DNA of 64,000 bases from Desulfocapsa sp. (GCA_029934815.1 JAOZLM010000001.1:1-64000); one strand, 5' to 3'. Counted from the first letter of the stretch, positions 51,523 through 60,650 are shown. The notes: generated from the letters alone by a model not told the origin. Numbers and translations: made by a program.

Positions 51523-52165
51523 GCGCGCTGGAAGCCTGTAACCCTTCCAGAAGTACAAAACGCCCCAGGGGCACAACAGAGCAGGGGAAAGATCCCACAA
51601 AAAGCGGATTGTCGCAAAGTCCGCCGGAAAGATAGATTTTTTCGGGATGCTTCGCAAAGTTATAGGCGTTAAGTGCGATCCCTTTCACAAATTTAGCCAC
51701 TGCTTCTGCTTCACTCTCCCCGCTGACCACTGCATCAAAAATATGGCTCATGCCAAGGACTCCGCAGGTAATTGAAAAAGAGCTTTTGGGGATTGGAAGG
51801 TTTGCAAAATCGATGCTGTAGTACTTTTCAAGTAGCTCTATTGTAAAGCCCATGGATGCTCCGCATTCTGCGTTCCATCCCATATCTTTAATTTTCCCGT
51901 CTTCATAAATCACATACTTGATATCACGGCTGCCGCAGTCAAGGAGTGTGAATGACGGCTCATCAATGAGGCTGAGCCCACCTTTGGCAAGAGCAGTCAG
52001 CTCGTTAATGTATGTTGTGGCGTAGCGTTTCCCGTTATGTCCTGTGGCGATATCGACCTTGATACTTTTACGGTCAAGGTCTCTTGTGGGAGTAAGAGTG
52101 GGTGGCTCCCCTGAATCTGTCTCCAGAAGTTTGCAGTAAGACGTTCCAAAATCTGCCAGCAGCAT
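51509..52165 (-). CDS. BadF/HgdC-type ATPase (2-hydroxyacyl-CoA dehydratase activase-like), compact
   Basis: A 218-residue ASKHA ATPase, shorter than the usual 255-290. Recognisable parts are LLADFGTSYCKLL (phosphate 1), NAECGASMGFTIELL with C101, SITCGVLGMSHIFDAV with C134, and YLSGGLCDNP. C101 and C134 match the two cysteines that bridge the [4Fe-4S] cluster of the HgdC dimer. It begins at the stop of the 52165-52917 gene (one-base overlap), so the two are co-translated. It probably drives ATP-dependent electron transfer to a partner protein. Confidence 0.85.
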   Translation of the reverse strand: MLLADFGTSYCKLLETDSGEPPTLTPTRDLDRKSIKVDIATGHNGKRYATTYINELTALAKGGLSLIDEPSFTLLDCGSRDIKYVIYEDGKIKDMGWNAECGASMGFTIELLEKYYSIDFANLPIPKSSFSITCGVLGMSHIFDAVVSGESEAEAVAKFVKGIALNAYNFAKHPEKIYLSGGLCDNPLFVGSFPCSVVPLGRFVLLEGLQASSAPSAR

Positions 52166-52917
52166 CAGACTTTCACTCCCGATAACTCAAGGAATGCCTG
52201 GATCTTTGCTTTTACGCTGTTGCCAGCCGTAACATCACAATCAAGATAAAGGGCATAGGGGTGTTTGTTTGCAAGGTGTCTGGCAAGGGCTGTTTTTGCA
52301 CAGAAAGACTGGGCAAAAAAGACGGTGGGAATATCAGGGTTGTAATGACATTCCATCTCTATATTATCTGGTGTTTTATTTTCCATACAACGTGCCCAGC
52401 CATAGATATGAGTGGTGTCAGGAAAAAAACTAAGTAGTGAAAAATCACGTGGGGGTACACCCCAGAACCCGGCAGTGGGTGAGCATGGCTGAATATCGTC
52501 ATCTGGTGTTATAAGCTGAACGCCGGAAGTGATGGCCGACATTTTATCCACCAGATCCATTTTCGCCTTGCAGAGTGGTGTGCCAAATCCAGTAGAATCC
52601 TGATTTTTGGTTCTGATGATTGTTGTTTGCGGCAGAATATCTTCCAGTACGGTGGCAGTGTGCACTGCACAATCACATTTTCCTGCACCGGTATCGATAT
52701 AAATCACATCAGGTTTTATCGTAAGGCTGTTGGCAATGACAGTACGCAAAATTCCACAATAGACTCGTGGCAGGAAAGGGGAAGCCGTTTCAAGATCAAT
52801 TTTTCCCTGCGGTTCATCAAGATCAACAATAGTACTTCCGTCTGCTGCTAGCTCCGCCATAACTGCAAGAGGCGGCACACCAACAATTCCAAACAGTAGT
52901 TTTTTACTCTTTCCCAT
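52165..52917 (-). CDS. Cys-rich protein, likely partner of the BadF-type ATPase
   Basis: A 250-residue protein I cannot assign firmly. It has about ten cysteines, including DTGAGKCDCAV, and a C-terminal part (VFFAQSFCAKTALARHLA, LYLDCDVTAGN, VKAKIQAFLELSG) that loosely resembles the C-terminus of HgdB-type dehydratase subunits. It overlaps lptG upstream and the activase downstream by one base each. Inference: a small acceptor or dehydratase-like protein reduced by the activase. No membrane segment or signal peptide is seen. Confidence 0.6.
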   Translation of the reverse strand: MGKSKKLLFGIVGVPPLAVMAELAADGSTIVDLDEPQGKIDLETASPFLPRVYCGILRTVIANSLTIKPDVIYIDTGAGKCDCAVHTATVLEDILPQTTIIRTKNQDSTGFGTPLCKAKMDLVDKMSAITSGVQLITPDDDIQPCSPTAGFWGVPPRDFSLLSFFPDTTHIYGWARCMENKTPDNIEMECHYNPDIPTVFFAQSFCAKTALARHLANKHPYALYLDCDVTAGNSVKAKIQAFLELSGVKV

Positions 52918-54002
52918 CAGGTACTCTGTTTGTGAAGGAAGACAAAACCGGTAAACCCGAAAAAGATGTGAATGAGCACTGCTGCAATAAGCGGTGAAAG
53001 GTACCCGGCTTTAGCAAGAGATTGTAGTGCGCCCCATATCCCCCAGGCCACAAAAGCCATACCGCAACTCACCGGAATGGCAACGGAAAGGTCTTTTCCC
53101 CATTTCCGGTAGGAAAGCATAAGCATGGGCAGTCCCATAAAGAGCAGTGGAATCCCTAGTAGCGTATAAGAGAGCCGGCTGTAAAAGTTTGTTTGAGCAA
53201 TAACTGTTTTACTTTCACTGTCTTGCTTAAACATCGCCTGAAAGAGTTGGGTTAGCGATAGCTCAGCAGATTGATGCTTTGGTACAAAAAAGAATTGGGG
53301 GCTTTCCGGGAATGAAAAATTTTGCTCAGTAAATAATGTGGTGTGAAAATCATTCGGGTTAATATTACGTTGAATCTGCCCTTTTTTGAGGAGCCAGCCA
53401 TTTTTACTTGTCCACTCTGCAGATTTGGATGAAACCAGTGTTTCAAGTTTGTGCTCAGGATTCCAGCTGGAATAGGAAAAATCCAGGAATACATTCCGTT
53501 TTGGCCAGGGTCTGACAAAGGAATAAAATCCTTCTTTCCCTTTATAGTAATAACGTCCGTTTCGATAAATACCAAGGGGCACCATGCCTTTAACATTCTC
53601 GTACCAGATGGTATTGGTGGTGCTGACGGTTTTTGGTAATACCCATTGTGCCATGGCCAGAAACAGCATGGTTAAGAGCAGAGCACCAATCAGGATCGGG
53701 TTAATAATAGTACGAAGATGGATGCCGCCAGCCATCATTGCGGTGAGTTCGTTGTTGTGACTGAGAACACCAAGGCTGATAACTCCGGCCAGCAGGATAA
53801 GAACCGGCCCCAGCATATCAATGATAAAAGGAATGGAGAGTATGAAAAATTGTAAAACAAGCCAGATTGACTGACCTGTTTCCATGAATTTATCTATTTT
53901 TTCAAAGAAATCCACAAGGATGTAAATTGCCACAAAGGCAACAGTTACAACCAGAAAATTGCGGATAAACTGCGTAATTATATATCGACTAAGGAGATTC
54001 AC
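52917..54002 (-). CDS. lptG: LptG/LptF-type lipopolysaccharide export permease
   Basis: A 361-residue YjgP/YjgQ-family protein. Three N-terminal membrane segments precede a periplasmic beta-jellyroll (about 120-260), then three C-terminal segments. MNLLSRYIITQFIRNFLVVT and the MLGPVLILLAGVISLGVLSHNNEL stretch are typical. LptF and LptG pair with the LptB ATPase to extract LPS from the inner membrane. No second permease gene is adjacent, so the partner is elsewhere. It lies between crcB and the Cys-rich protein gene on one minus-strand unit. Confidence 0.88.
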   Translation of the reverse strand: MNLLSRYIITQFIRNFLVVTVAFVAIYILVDFFEKIDKFMETGQSIWLVLQFFILSIPFIIDMLGPVLILLAGVISLGVLSHNNELTAMMAGGIHLRTIINPILIGALLLTMLFLAMAQWVLPKTVSTTNTIWYENVKGMVPLGIYRNGRYYYKGKEGFYSFVRPWPKRNVFLDFSYSSWNPEHKLETLVSSKSAEWTSKNGWLLKKGQIQRNINPNDFHTTLFTEQNFSFPESPQFFFVPKHQSAELSLTQLFQAMFKQDSESKTVIAQTNFYSRLSYTLLGIPLLFMGLPMLMLSYRKWGKDLSVAIPVSCGMAFVAWGIWGALQSLAKAGYLSPLIAAVLIHIFFGFTGFVFLHKQST

Positions 54003-54008
54003 GTAAAA

Positions 54009-54389
54009 TTATCCGCGCAGGAATTTGTGGGTCAGCATAAAACCAACAGCCACCATGCTTAATCCCAGAAAATTAGAAAGTATCAGATAGGTAAATGCTT
54101 GAATGTGCTCACCAGTTTTAAAAAGTTGTATAGTTTCCCGGGCGTAGGTGGAAAAGGTGGTAAATCCCCCCAGGAAACCGGTGAACAGAAATAAGCGGAA
54201 TTCATTGCTGATCTGGATTCGATCAAATAGCGACCAGAATACCCCAATCAGCAGACAGCCAAGAAGATTGGCTAAAAGAGTCCCAAGCGGTAGTGCTTCC
54301 GTATGGTAATCACTGGCTACCAGCTGGACAAGATACCTTCCGACTGCACCAAGGCTGCCACCAAGGGCTATGGCTAAAATTTTTTCCAT
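54009..54389 (-). CDS. crcB: Fluoride channel CrcB/Fluc
   Basis: A 126-residue four-helix membrane protein that exports fluoride as a dual-topology dimer. Signatures are GGSLGAVGRYLVQ near the N-terminus, GTLLANLLGCLLIG and GFLGGFTTFSTYARET. I looked upstream (54390-54480, minus strand) for a fluoride riboswitch and saw no convincing one. It is the first gene of the minus-strand run crcB-lptG-Cys-rich-activase. Confidence 0.94.
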   Translation of the reverse strand: MEKILAIALGGSLGAVGRYLVQLVASDYHTEALPLGTLLANLLGCLLIGVFWSLFDRIQISNEFRLFLFTGFLGGFTTFSTYARETIQLFKTGEHIQAFTYLILSNFLGLSMVAVGFMLTHKFLRG

Positions 54390-54554
54390 ACTGTTTGAGA
54401 TTTTATTGAAAAAGGGTATGTTTTAAAAGAATTTATATTAGCATACCTGAGTTTCAGTGCTAATAAGGCAAGCATATAACGTTCCGCAAGATCAGATTCT
54501 GTAGGTAACATCATACCTTCCCAAGGTCAAGAAAACTAGGTAATTGAGTAGAAA

Positions 54555-56177
54555 ATGAAAGCAATTGTTTCTGTGCAACAAGTTGAGGCCAGCGCACCCG
54601 GCCTCAGTGATAATACCGCCGACCTGGATCGCTTGCAGCAGGCTCTTTCCGGCACACTTCAGGACGAACGGCCATTGTCTGTGCCCTATTCATGTATGAC
54701 AACTGTCGCACGAGGGTTTCGTGATGCAGGATTTAAGGGCTATGCTCTTCTCAATAATCTTGAGAAAAGCCGGGCAATTGTAGGGTTTAGTAAAGCAAAG
54801 CCAGTTGTTGTGGCAGCAATGGCGCTTGATTTGGGTACCACTCATCTCGAAGCAAGCTTATTGAACCTGCAAAATGGCGAGAAAATTGCGTCTGCAAACC
54901 TTGAAAATGCACAAATTCGTTTTGGCGCTGATATCCTCAGTCGTATTCATCATGCAACTGCTGCACGTCGTCAGCAAAAGACTCTGGCGCCTGATTTTCA
55001 GGACGTAGGGCTGGATGAATTACAAGCTACCATTATTACATGCATTAATGATCTTGCAGATGAGCTGGCAGAAAAAGCGGGCATCCCGGTAGCTGAAATT
55101 CGAGCTTTATCTGTATCCGGAAATACCACCATGGCGCATCTGTTTTTAGGGGTTGATCCCTTTACTCTCTGTCGTGAGCCTTATATCCCACTATTTAATC
55201 GTGCGACTGGAATAGAAGCAGGACAATTAAACCTGGTTATTAGCCCTGTGGCACCACTTTTTATAATGCCATCAATCGGTAGCTATTTCGGTGGTGATTT
55301 GATTTCTGGTATTCTTGCATCCGGCATGGCACGTTCTGAAAAAACACGAATGCTCATCGATGTGGGAACAAATGCAGAAGTTGTGCTGGGCAATTCTGAA
55401 TGGCTCATCGCCTGTGCAGGAGCAGCAGGCCCGGCCCTTGAAGGAGGTGTCGCCCGTATGGGGATGCGGGCGGGGGCAGGTGCCATCGAGTATGTCGCTA
55501 TTGACCCAAAAACGTTTGCCGTTGAATACAGAACCATAGGAGATGTCGCTCCCATTGGTTTATGCGGATCAGGTCTGATTGATCTTGTGGCAGCCCTGTA
55601 TCTGACGCAACTAATAGATATTCGGGGGAAATTCAGAGACCCGGCCAAAGAAAAAGATCCGGAACGTCTGGAATTTATGAAAAAATATCTTCAGCTACGA
55701 AATGATGATTTCTGTTTTGTACTCACCGCCACAGACGAAAATGACAGGGCAGAAGATGTAGTTCTTGAACAGATTGATCTGGATGCAATGATCCGCTCAA
55801 AAGCAGCTATGTATGCAATTCTTCGCACACTGCTCAACCAGGTCGGACTCAGTTTCCAGGAGCTTGAGGAGATTACGGTAGCTGGAGCATTCGGTCGACA
55901 TATAAATCCTGAACGTGCAATAACCCTTGGCATGCTGCCGGATCTTCCCCTCTCAACATATCGTCCCATCGGCAATAGCTCTTTGCAGGGTGCAGAATTG
56001 GTATTGCTTGATGATGAAGCACGTAATGAGTGTGAAAAGATCGTATCAAGCATCACGTATCTTGAACTCAACGTGAATCAGGAATTTATGATTCGTTTTT
56101 CCGGAGCACGTTTTATTCCGCATACAGATCCATCACTTTTCCCTTCAGTCCCATTATTTACCCATTCAGACAGCTGA
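54555..56177 (+). CDS. ASKHA-domain protein of the DUF4445/RACE type without ferredoxin domain
   Basis: A 540-residue protein. The ATPase core has MALDLGTTHLEASLLNL, LSVSGNTTMAHLFLGVDP, LIDVGTNAEVVLGN, CAGAAGPALEGGVARMGMRAG, GLCGSGLIDLVAALY and VAGAFGRHINPERA. This matches activators that reduce Co(II)-corrinoid proteins at the cost of ATP (RamA-type, AcsV). Those usually start with a [2Fe-2S] domain with four cysteines; here the first 95 residues contain only one. No corrinoid protein or methyltransferase is adjacent. It is divergent from crcB. Confidence 0.82.
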   Translation: MKAIVSVQQVEASAPGLSDNTADLDRLQQALSGTLQDERPLSVPYSCMTTVARGFRDAGFKGYALLNNLEKSRAIVGFSKAKPVVVAAMALDLGTTHLEASLLNLQNGEKIASANLENAQIRFGADILSRIHHATAARRQQKTLAPDFQDVGLDELQATIITCINDLADELAEKAGIPVAEIRALSVSGNTTMAHLFLGVDPFTLCREPYIPLFNRATGIEAGQLNLVISPVAPLFIMPSIGSYFGGDLISGILASGMARSEKTRMLIDVGTNAEVVLGNSEWLIACAGAAGPALEGGVARMGMRAGAGAIEYVAIDPKTFAVEYRTIGDVAPIGLCGSGLIDLVAALYLTQLIDIRGKFRDPAKEKDPERLEFMKKYLQLRNDDFCFVLTATDENDRAEDVVLEQIDLDAMIRSKAAMYAILRTLLNQVGLSFQELEEITVAGAFGRHINPERAITLGMLPDLPLSTYRPIGNSSLQGAELVLLDDEARNECEKIVSSITYLELNVNQEFMIRFSGARFIPHTDPSLFPSVPLFTHSDS

Positions 56178-56332
56178 GATGTCTTTCGGTGGACTTGCAC
56201 TTTAGTGAAATGGTATGCTATAGTTGCGGTTGTTGTTTAATTGGCTTTGCTCAAAAAGCCCTTTGGAACAAATAATCTGTTCAGTGTATATTTTGTGTTA
56301 AGTACATTGAATTAAAATAAAATATAAGGGGA

Positions 56333-57379
56333 ATGCAGCGATTTTATTATGCTGCCGAACTGTGTATGGCTCGAAAAAAACGGAATCACGGTTGTCACCT
56401 GGCGGCGAGAACAAGCGCTAAGGAACGGTTGGAAAGATTGTGGGAAGTTTTTGAAAAAGAAGATAACGTGCTTGTCTGCATTAACGCTGATCCTGATGCT
56501 CTGGCCTGTGCTTTGGCGATTAAACGTCTGTTACGGTACCGGGTAAAATCAGTCATAATTGCTCATCCAAATGAAATAAGACGGTTGAATAATGTGGCAA
56601 TGGTTGAGCGCTTGAAGATTCCTCTGGCACGTATGGGGAATGTCAAAGTAAATGACTTTTCTAAAAAAGTGCTGGTTGATTCTCAGCCAACGCACCTGCC
56701 GGTATTTGAGCGGATAGCGTTTGATGCAATCATCGATCATCATCCCCTGAAATGCAGCTATGAATCATCTTTTGTGGATATAAGACCGCAATATGGCTCC
56801 TGTTCTACCATGCTGGTGGAGTATTTGCGGGCTGCCAACATGAAACCGTCTGCTGCGCTGGCAACGGCTCTTTTCTATGCGATTAAGGTTGATACCCAGG
56901 ATTTCTCAAAACAATCTGTTCTGGCCGATGGTATCTCCTTTCGTTATCTGTTTAACCTTGCTAACCGCAATCTCGTAAAAAAATTCGAGCTTACGGATCT
57001 CAGGCGCTCGGAGCTTAAATATTTTACTCTGGCTCTTAATGAGCTGAAATACTCCAAAGGTCGTTACTATAGCCATCTTGGAAATGTAAGAAGCCCGGAT
57101 ATTCTTGTAAATATAGCTGATTTCTTAAACCATGTGGATAAAATTGACTGGGTTCTTGTGTCCGGAATCCACAAGGGCAAATTAGTGGTGATTTTTCGTT
57201 GTGACGGGTATCGCAAGAGTGCCGGTAAACTCGCAGAGCGAATATTTGGTGCAGTAGGCTCTGCCGGTGGCCACAAAGAAGCAGCACGCGCTGAGGTTCC
57301 TCTGGAAAATCTGGAACTTGGAGATAAAGAATTTACGACACGTACTTTAAAACGTTTGGCAACAAGACACATGAAATAA
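56333..57379 (+). CDS. DHH-family phosphoesterase (NrnA/RecJ-like)
   Basis: A 348-residue protein with DHH-superfamily motifs. INADPDALACALAI (Asp53, Asp55) is near the N-terminus, followed by DAIIDHHP (Asp135, His136, His137) and a DHHA1-type GSAGGHKEAARAE near the C-terminus. Relatives degrade short oligonucleotides or c-di-AMP/pAp; the exact substrate cannot be told. The ATG at 56333 lies almost on top of AAGGGG, so a start a little further in (for example MARKKRNHG at 56366) is possible. Confidence 0.82.
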   Translation: MQRFYYAAELCMARKKRNHGCHLAARTSAKERLERLWEVFEKEDNVLVCINADPDALACALAIKRLLRYRVKSVIIAHPNEIRRLNNVAMVERLKIPLARMGNVKVNDFSKKVLVDSQPTHLPVFERIAFDAIIDHHPLKCSYESSFVDIRPQYGSCSTMLVEYLRAANMKPSAALATALFYAIKVDTQDFSKQSVLADGISFRYLFNLANRNLVKKFELTDLRRSELKYFTLALNELKYSKGRYYSHLGNVRSPDILVNIADFLNHVDKIDWVLVSGIHKGKLVVIFRCDGYRKSAGKLAERIFGAVGSAGGHKEAARAEVPLENLELGDKEFTTRTLKRLATRHMK

Positions 57380-57445
57380 TTGTTTTTGTATGAAGAGTTG
57401 TGGTATGATAGTACTGATAACTTTGCAGAAAACCTTAAAATTTCA

Positions 57446-57504
57446 GATGGCTAGTGGACTCTCCATAAGCAGGATGCTGTGATGGAAAGTTTTTACAAGG
57501 CCAT
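57446..57504 (+). repeat. Family A repeat, deletion derivative, upstream of glgC
   Basis: Only 59 bp. The left end is GATGGCTAGTGG, preceded by TAAAATTTCA as in the other copies, and the right end is AAGTTTTTACAAGGCCAT. The middle of the element is missing and replaced by a short stem in which CTCCAT pairs with ATGGA-type bases. The element ends 15 bp before the glgC start. Confidence 0.6.
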
Positions 57505-57518
57505 ATTGGTGGTACCTA

Positions 57519-58787
57519 TTGAAGCCTTCTACCCTCGCAATGATACTGGCTGGCGGCCGTGTTGATGAACTGGACGTCCTTACTTATTATCGTCCTAAAT
57601 CTGCCGTTCCTTTTGGTGGTTTCGCCAGAGTAATTGATTTTCCCTTAAGCAATCTCCTCCATTCAGGAATCGAACAGATTGCTATCCTCTCGCAGTATCG
57701 AAGTTATTCTCTTCTTAATCATATCGGTACCGGTGCATCCTGGGACATGGTTGGCCGTGATCGAGGCGTTTCTATTCTTCCCCCGGTTAAAGGGAATTCT
57801 GATCTGAAAGCCGCCACAGACTGGTATCGTGGTACAGCAGACGCAGTATATAAAAATCTTGATTTTATCCGTTATCACAATCCGGAAGAAATCCTGATTC
57901 TGTCAGGAGATCATATCTATAAAATGGATTATCAGGATATTATCAGCTATCACCATCAGAAAGATGCAGATCTGACCGTTGCATTCCTGAAAGTCCCAAG
58001 AGATGAAGCAAAGCGCTTTGGCGTAGCGGCCATTGATGATGAAGATGGTGAACTTGGTGGTCGGGTAACAGCTTATTGGGAAAAACCTGAAAATCCGGAA
58101 GCAGACTGGGCATCCCTTACTGTGCTTGTTTTTAAACCCGAAGTTTTATACAAGGCACTGGAGGAAAATCAACAAGCCGATTCCTTCGAATTTGGAAAAG
58201 ATATTATTCCCCAGGTACTGGCCGCCGGTAAAAAAGTGTACGGCTATAAATATAAAGGATACTGGGGCTATACCCGCACGGTTGAAGAATACTGGCAGTC
58301 TAATATGGATCTGTTGGGAGATAATCCTCCCATTGACATGGAAGACTGGGGACTTCGTACTAATATGGATCACCGTGGCATTCGTGATGCGCAGCCTGCC
58401 CTTATCGGAAGTGATGCTATCGTGGAGAACAGTTTGGTCTATAATGGCTGCGTGGTTGAAGGAACAGTTCGTAATTCCATCCTTTTTCCCGGTGTGAAAG
58501 TGGCAAAGGGAGCAATAGTTGAAAATTCTGTTCTCTTTTTCAATAATAAAATTGCTGAAAACTGTTCCTTAAATAAGGTTATCACAGATGTGAACTCCAG
58601 TTTTGGGGATTCTGTCTCCATCGGGCTAAAAGTTGGCGAAACAGACGGTGCGGTGACTGTGGTTGGCTGGGACAATCATGTGCCACAGGGTATGGCCATA
58701 GGCGTCGGGGCGACTGTTTATCCTCACCTTGAACAGGGTAAGTGGCCACAGAATAATGTAGTTGCGGCAGGGGAGGTGCTGAAATGA
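57519..58787 (+). CDS. glgC: Glucose-1-phosphate adenylyltransferase-like protein, first of two
   Basis: A 422-residue nucleotidyltransferase making ADP-glucose for glycogen. The N-terminal motif reads LAGGRVDELDVLTYYRPKSA rather than GGxGxRLxxLTxxRAKPA, but FGGFARVIDFPLSN, SGDHIYKMDYQD and the C-terminal left-handed beta-helix are present. The N-terminal motif form is known from one GlgC group in several phyla. It starts with TTG, with GGTGG seven bases upstream. The stop overlaps the next gene by four bases, so the two subunits may form a mixed tetramer. Confidence 0.9.
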   Translation: MKPSTLAMILAGGRVDELDVLTYYRPKSAVPFGGFARVIDFPLSNLLHSGIEQIAILSQYRSYSLLNHIGTGASWDMVGRDRGVSILPPVKGNSDLKAATDWYRGTADAVYKNLDFIRYHNPEEILILSGDHIYKMDYQDIISYHHQKDADLTVAFLKVPRDEAKRFGVAAIDDEDGELGGRVTAYWEKPENPEADWASLTVLVFKPEVLYKALEENQQADSFEFGKDIIPQVLAAGKKVYGYKYKGYWGYTRTVEEYWQSNMDLLGDNPPIDMEDWGLRTNMDHRGIRDAQPALIGSDAIVENSLVYNGCVVEGTVRNSILFPGVKVAKGAIVENSVLFFNNKIAENCSLNKVITDVNSSFGDSVSIGLKVGETDGAVTVVGWDNHVPQGMAIGVGATVYPHLEQGKWPQNNVVAAGEVLK

Positions 58788-60049
58788 GAAGGAAAAAAGA
58801 AGCATTGGTTCTGCTCCTTGCCGGTGGTGTTGGCAGTCGTTTAAATATTCTGGTGCAGAGCCGGGCAAAACCCGCAGTCCCGTTTGCAGGTATGTACCGG
58901 ATTATCGATTTCAGTCTCAGTAATGTGATGAACTCAGGGCTTACCAAGGTCGGGGTGCTCACCCAATACAAGCCCCTTTCCCTTATGCGGCACCTGGGTA
59001 CTGGTGAAGCCTGGGATTTTACCGGACGAAGCAGAGGGGTGAAAATTCTGCCGCCCCACACCGGATTTCAGGATTCGGACTGGTATAAAGGGACAGCCGA
59101 TGCTGTTCGTCAAAACATTGATTTTCTCGAAAAAAATCCTGCGGATGAAGTGGTGCTTCTTTCCGGGGATCATATTTACAATATGGATTTTGATGCAATG
59201 CTCGAAATGCATCGCTTCAAAAAAGCGGATGTAACCATTGGCATGATGGTTGTTCCCATGAGTGAGATTCATCAATTCGGTGCCGGCATCATCGATAATG
59301 AAAATCGAATCATTGACTGGGAAGAAAAGCCTGAGAATCCCAAAACAAATCTGGCATCCATGGGGATTTATGTCTTTGATTACAAATATCTCTTAGATTC
59401 TCTCTACAAAGATAAAGCAGAAGTCGATTTTGGTATGCACATTCTCCCCCGGGCAATTGCCGAGGATAATGTCTTCGCCTATCCTTTTTACGGCTATTGG
59501 CGTGATGTGGGAACGATACAGTCCTATTGGGAAGCCAATATGGATGTGATTAGAAAAGACAGCCCACTCTCACCGGAAGCCTGGGGCATACGAACAAATA
59601 TTGAAGCAGACGGCCTGCCGGCAGACCGGGCTCCGGCAAGATTTGGAAATAATGCTAAAGTCAGCTCTTCAATGATATCTGCTGGTTGCATTATTCGGGG
59701 TACGGTGGAAAACTCAGTACTGGCACCTGGTGTAGTGGTTGAAGAGGGTGCCGTTATCCGGGATTCAATCCTGTTTGCCGATTGCGTTGTGGGTAAAAAC
59801 AGTGAAGTTGATCTTGCTATTTTTGATAAGCGAGTGCAGGTTGAAGGAGATGCTAAGGTGGGAGTGGGAAATAATCACACCATCCCTAATATCGAAAATC
59901 CTAAACATCTTTACACGGGGATTAGTCTGGTTGGAAAAGGTGCGTGTGTTCCTTCAGGGATCAGTATCGGCAGGAATTGCATAGTAAACTCCCATGCCAC
60001 ATCAAGTGCCTATCCCGGAAAAGACGTTGAGGACGGCCACACTGTTTGA
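58784..60049 (+). CDS. glgC: Glucose-1-phosphate adenylyltransferase, second of two
   Basis: A 421-residue GlgC with a more canonical loop, LLLAGGVGSRLNILVQSRAK, then PAVPFAGMYRIIDFSLSN, SGDHIYNMDFDAML and WEEKPENPKTN. It overlaps the preceding paralogue by ATGA. The first protein has the unusual Gly loop and this one the regular loop, so one may be mainly regulatory; that is inference. No glgA, glgB or glgP is seen nearby. A ribosome site (GGGGAGG) lies inside the preceding gene. Confidence 0.93.
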   Translation: MRRKKEALVLLLAGGVGSRLNILVQSRAKPAVPFAGMYRIIDFSLSNVMNSGLTKVGVLTQYKPLSLMRHLGTGEAWDFTGRSRGVKILPPHTGFQDSDWYKGTADAVRQNIDFLEKNPADEVVLLSGDHIYNMDFDAMLEMHRFKKADVTIGMMVVPMSEIHQFGAGIIDNENRIIDWEEKPENPKTNLASMGIYVFDYKYLLDSLYKDKAEVDFGMHILPRAIAEDNVFAYPFYGYWRDVGTIQSYWEANMDVIRKDSPLSPEAWGIRTNIEADGLPADRAPARFGNNAKVSSSMISAGCIIRGTVENSVLAPGVVVEEGAVIRDSILFADCVVGKNSEVDLAIFDKRVQVEGDAKVGVGNNHTIPNIENPKHLYTGISLVGKGACVPSGISIGRNCIVNSHATSSAYPGKDVEDGHTV

Positions 60050-60158
60050 TCAGAACAATGGCTGAGAAGGATGCAGCAGCCAGAATTCTACAGCTCTATT
60101 GAAATGGCTGGCAGTTGTACCGCTTAAGTGTTATATGCTAGCCTCTACTCGCAAGACT

Positions 60159-60235
60159 GGTCCCGTAGCTCAGTAGGATAGAGCACTAGATTCCTAATCT
60201 AGGTGTCGCGCGTTCGAATCGCGCCGGGATCACCA
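60159..60235 (+). tRNA. tRNA-Arg (CCT)
   Basis: A complete 77-nt tRNA. The acceptor GGTCCCG pairs with CGGGATC with one G-T pair, the anticodon stem is CTAGA/TCTAG, and the loop TTCCTAA gives anticodon CCT. CCA is encoded at 60233-60235. A toxin-antitoxin pair begins 170 bp downstream. I found no copy of the tRNA 3' end beyond it that would mark an attachment site. Confidence 0.96.
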
Positions 60236-60358
60236 GTTTATTCTCTACGCATAAGAAAAGACAATTTGTCAGCCTGTTTCTCCTTGCTCCCGCTTGCTTC
60301 TGGTCACCTACCCTTCAGTTTGAAATAGATAACAGAACTCAGATATAAAAACTGCCAA

Positions 60359-60396
60359 TTGACCTTGGTGTTATTGCGTATTACAATATGTAATAC
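60359..60396 (+). promoter_or_regulatory. Promoter and palindromic operator of the toxin-antitoxin pair
   Basis: TTGACC (60359-60364) and TACAAT (60382-60387) are separated by 17 bp. A perfect inverted repeat, GTATTAC (60378-60384) and GTAATAC (60390-60396), overlaps the -10. Ribbon-helix-helix antitoxins typically bind such sites and repress their own operon. Confidence 0.8.
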
Positions 60397-60407
60397 GGAG
60401 GTGTGGC

Positions 60408-60650
60408 ATGATAACATTAAGACTAGATCAACAGTTAGAGCAACAGATTAATAATACGGCAAAAAATCTTGGAGTAACTAAGTCTGAATTAATCAGGAAA
60501 AGTATTGGTGAATATCTTAGTAAGCTTGAACAACCTAATGCCTGGGAACTTGGAGAAGATATATTTGGTAAATATTCAAGTGGGCTAGGTAATTTATCCT
60601 CAGACAGAAAAGAATTAATTCAAAGCAAAATCAGAGCTAAGAGAACATGA
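60408..60650 (+). CDS. Ribbon-helix-helix antitoxin (CopG/VapB-like)
   Basis: An 80-residue protein. ITLRLDQQLEQQINNTAKNL (beta strand plus helix A) and GVTKSELIRKSIGEYLSKLE (helix B) form a CopG-type DNA-binding domain, and the C-terminal 35 residues would wrap the toxin. GGAGG lies five bases before the ATG. The stop overlaps the toxin gene by four bases, typical of vapBC. Confidence 0.9.
   Translation: MITLRLDQQLEQQINNTAKNLGVTKSELIRKSIGEYLSKLEQPNAWELGEDIFGKYSSGLGNLSSDRKELIQSKIRAKRT

Noticed and set aside
54390..54480. Possible fluoride riboswitch upstream of crcB
   Set aside because: I could not find the conserved GGxGAUGG-type start and pseudoknot partners on the minus strand.
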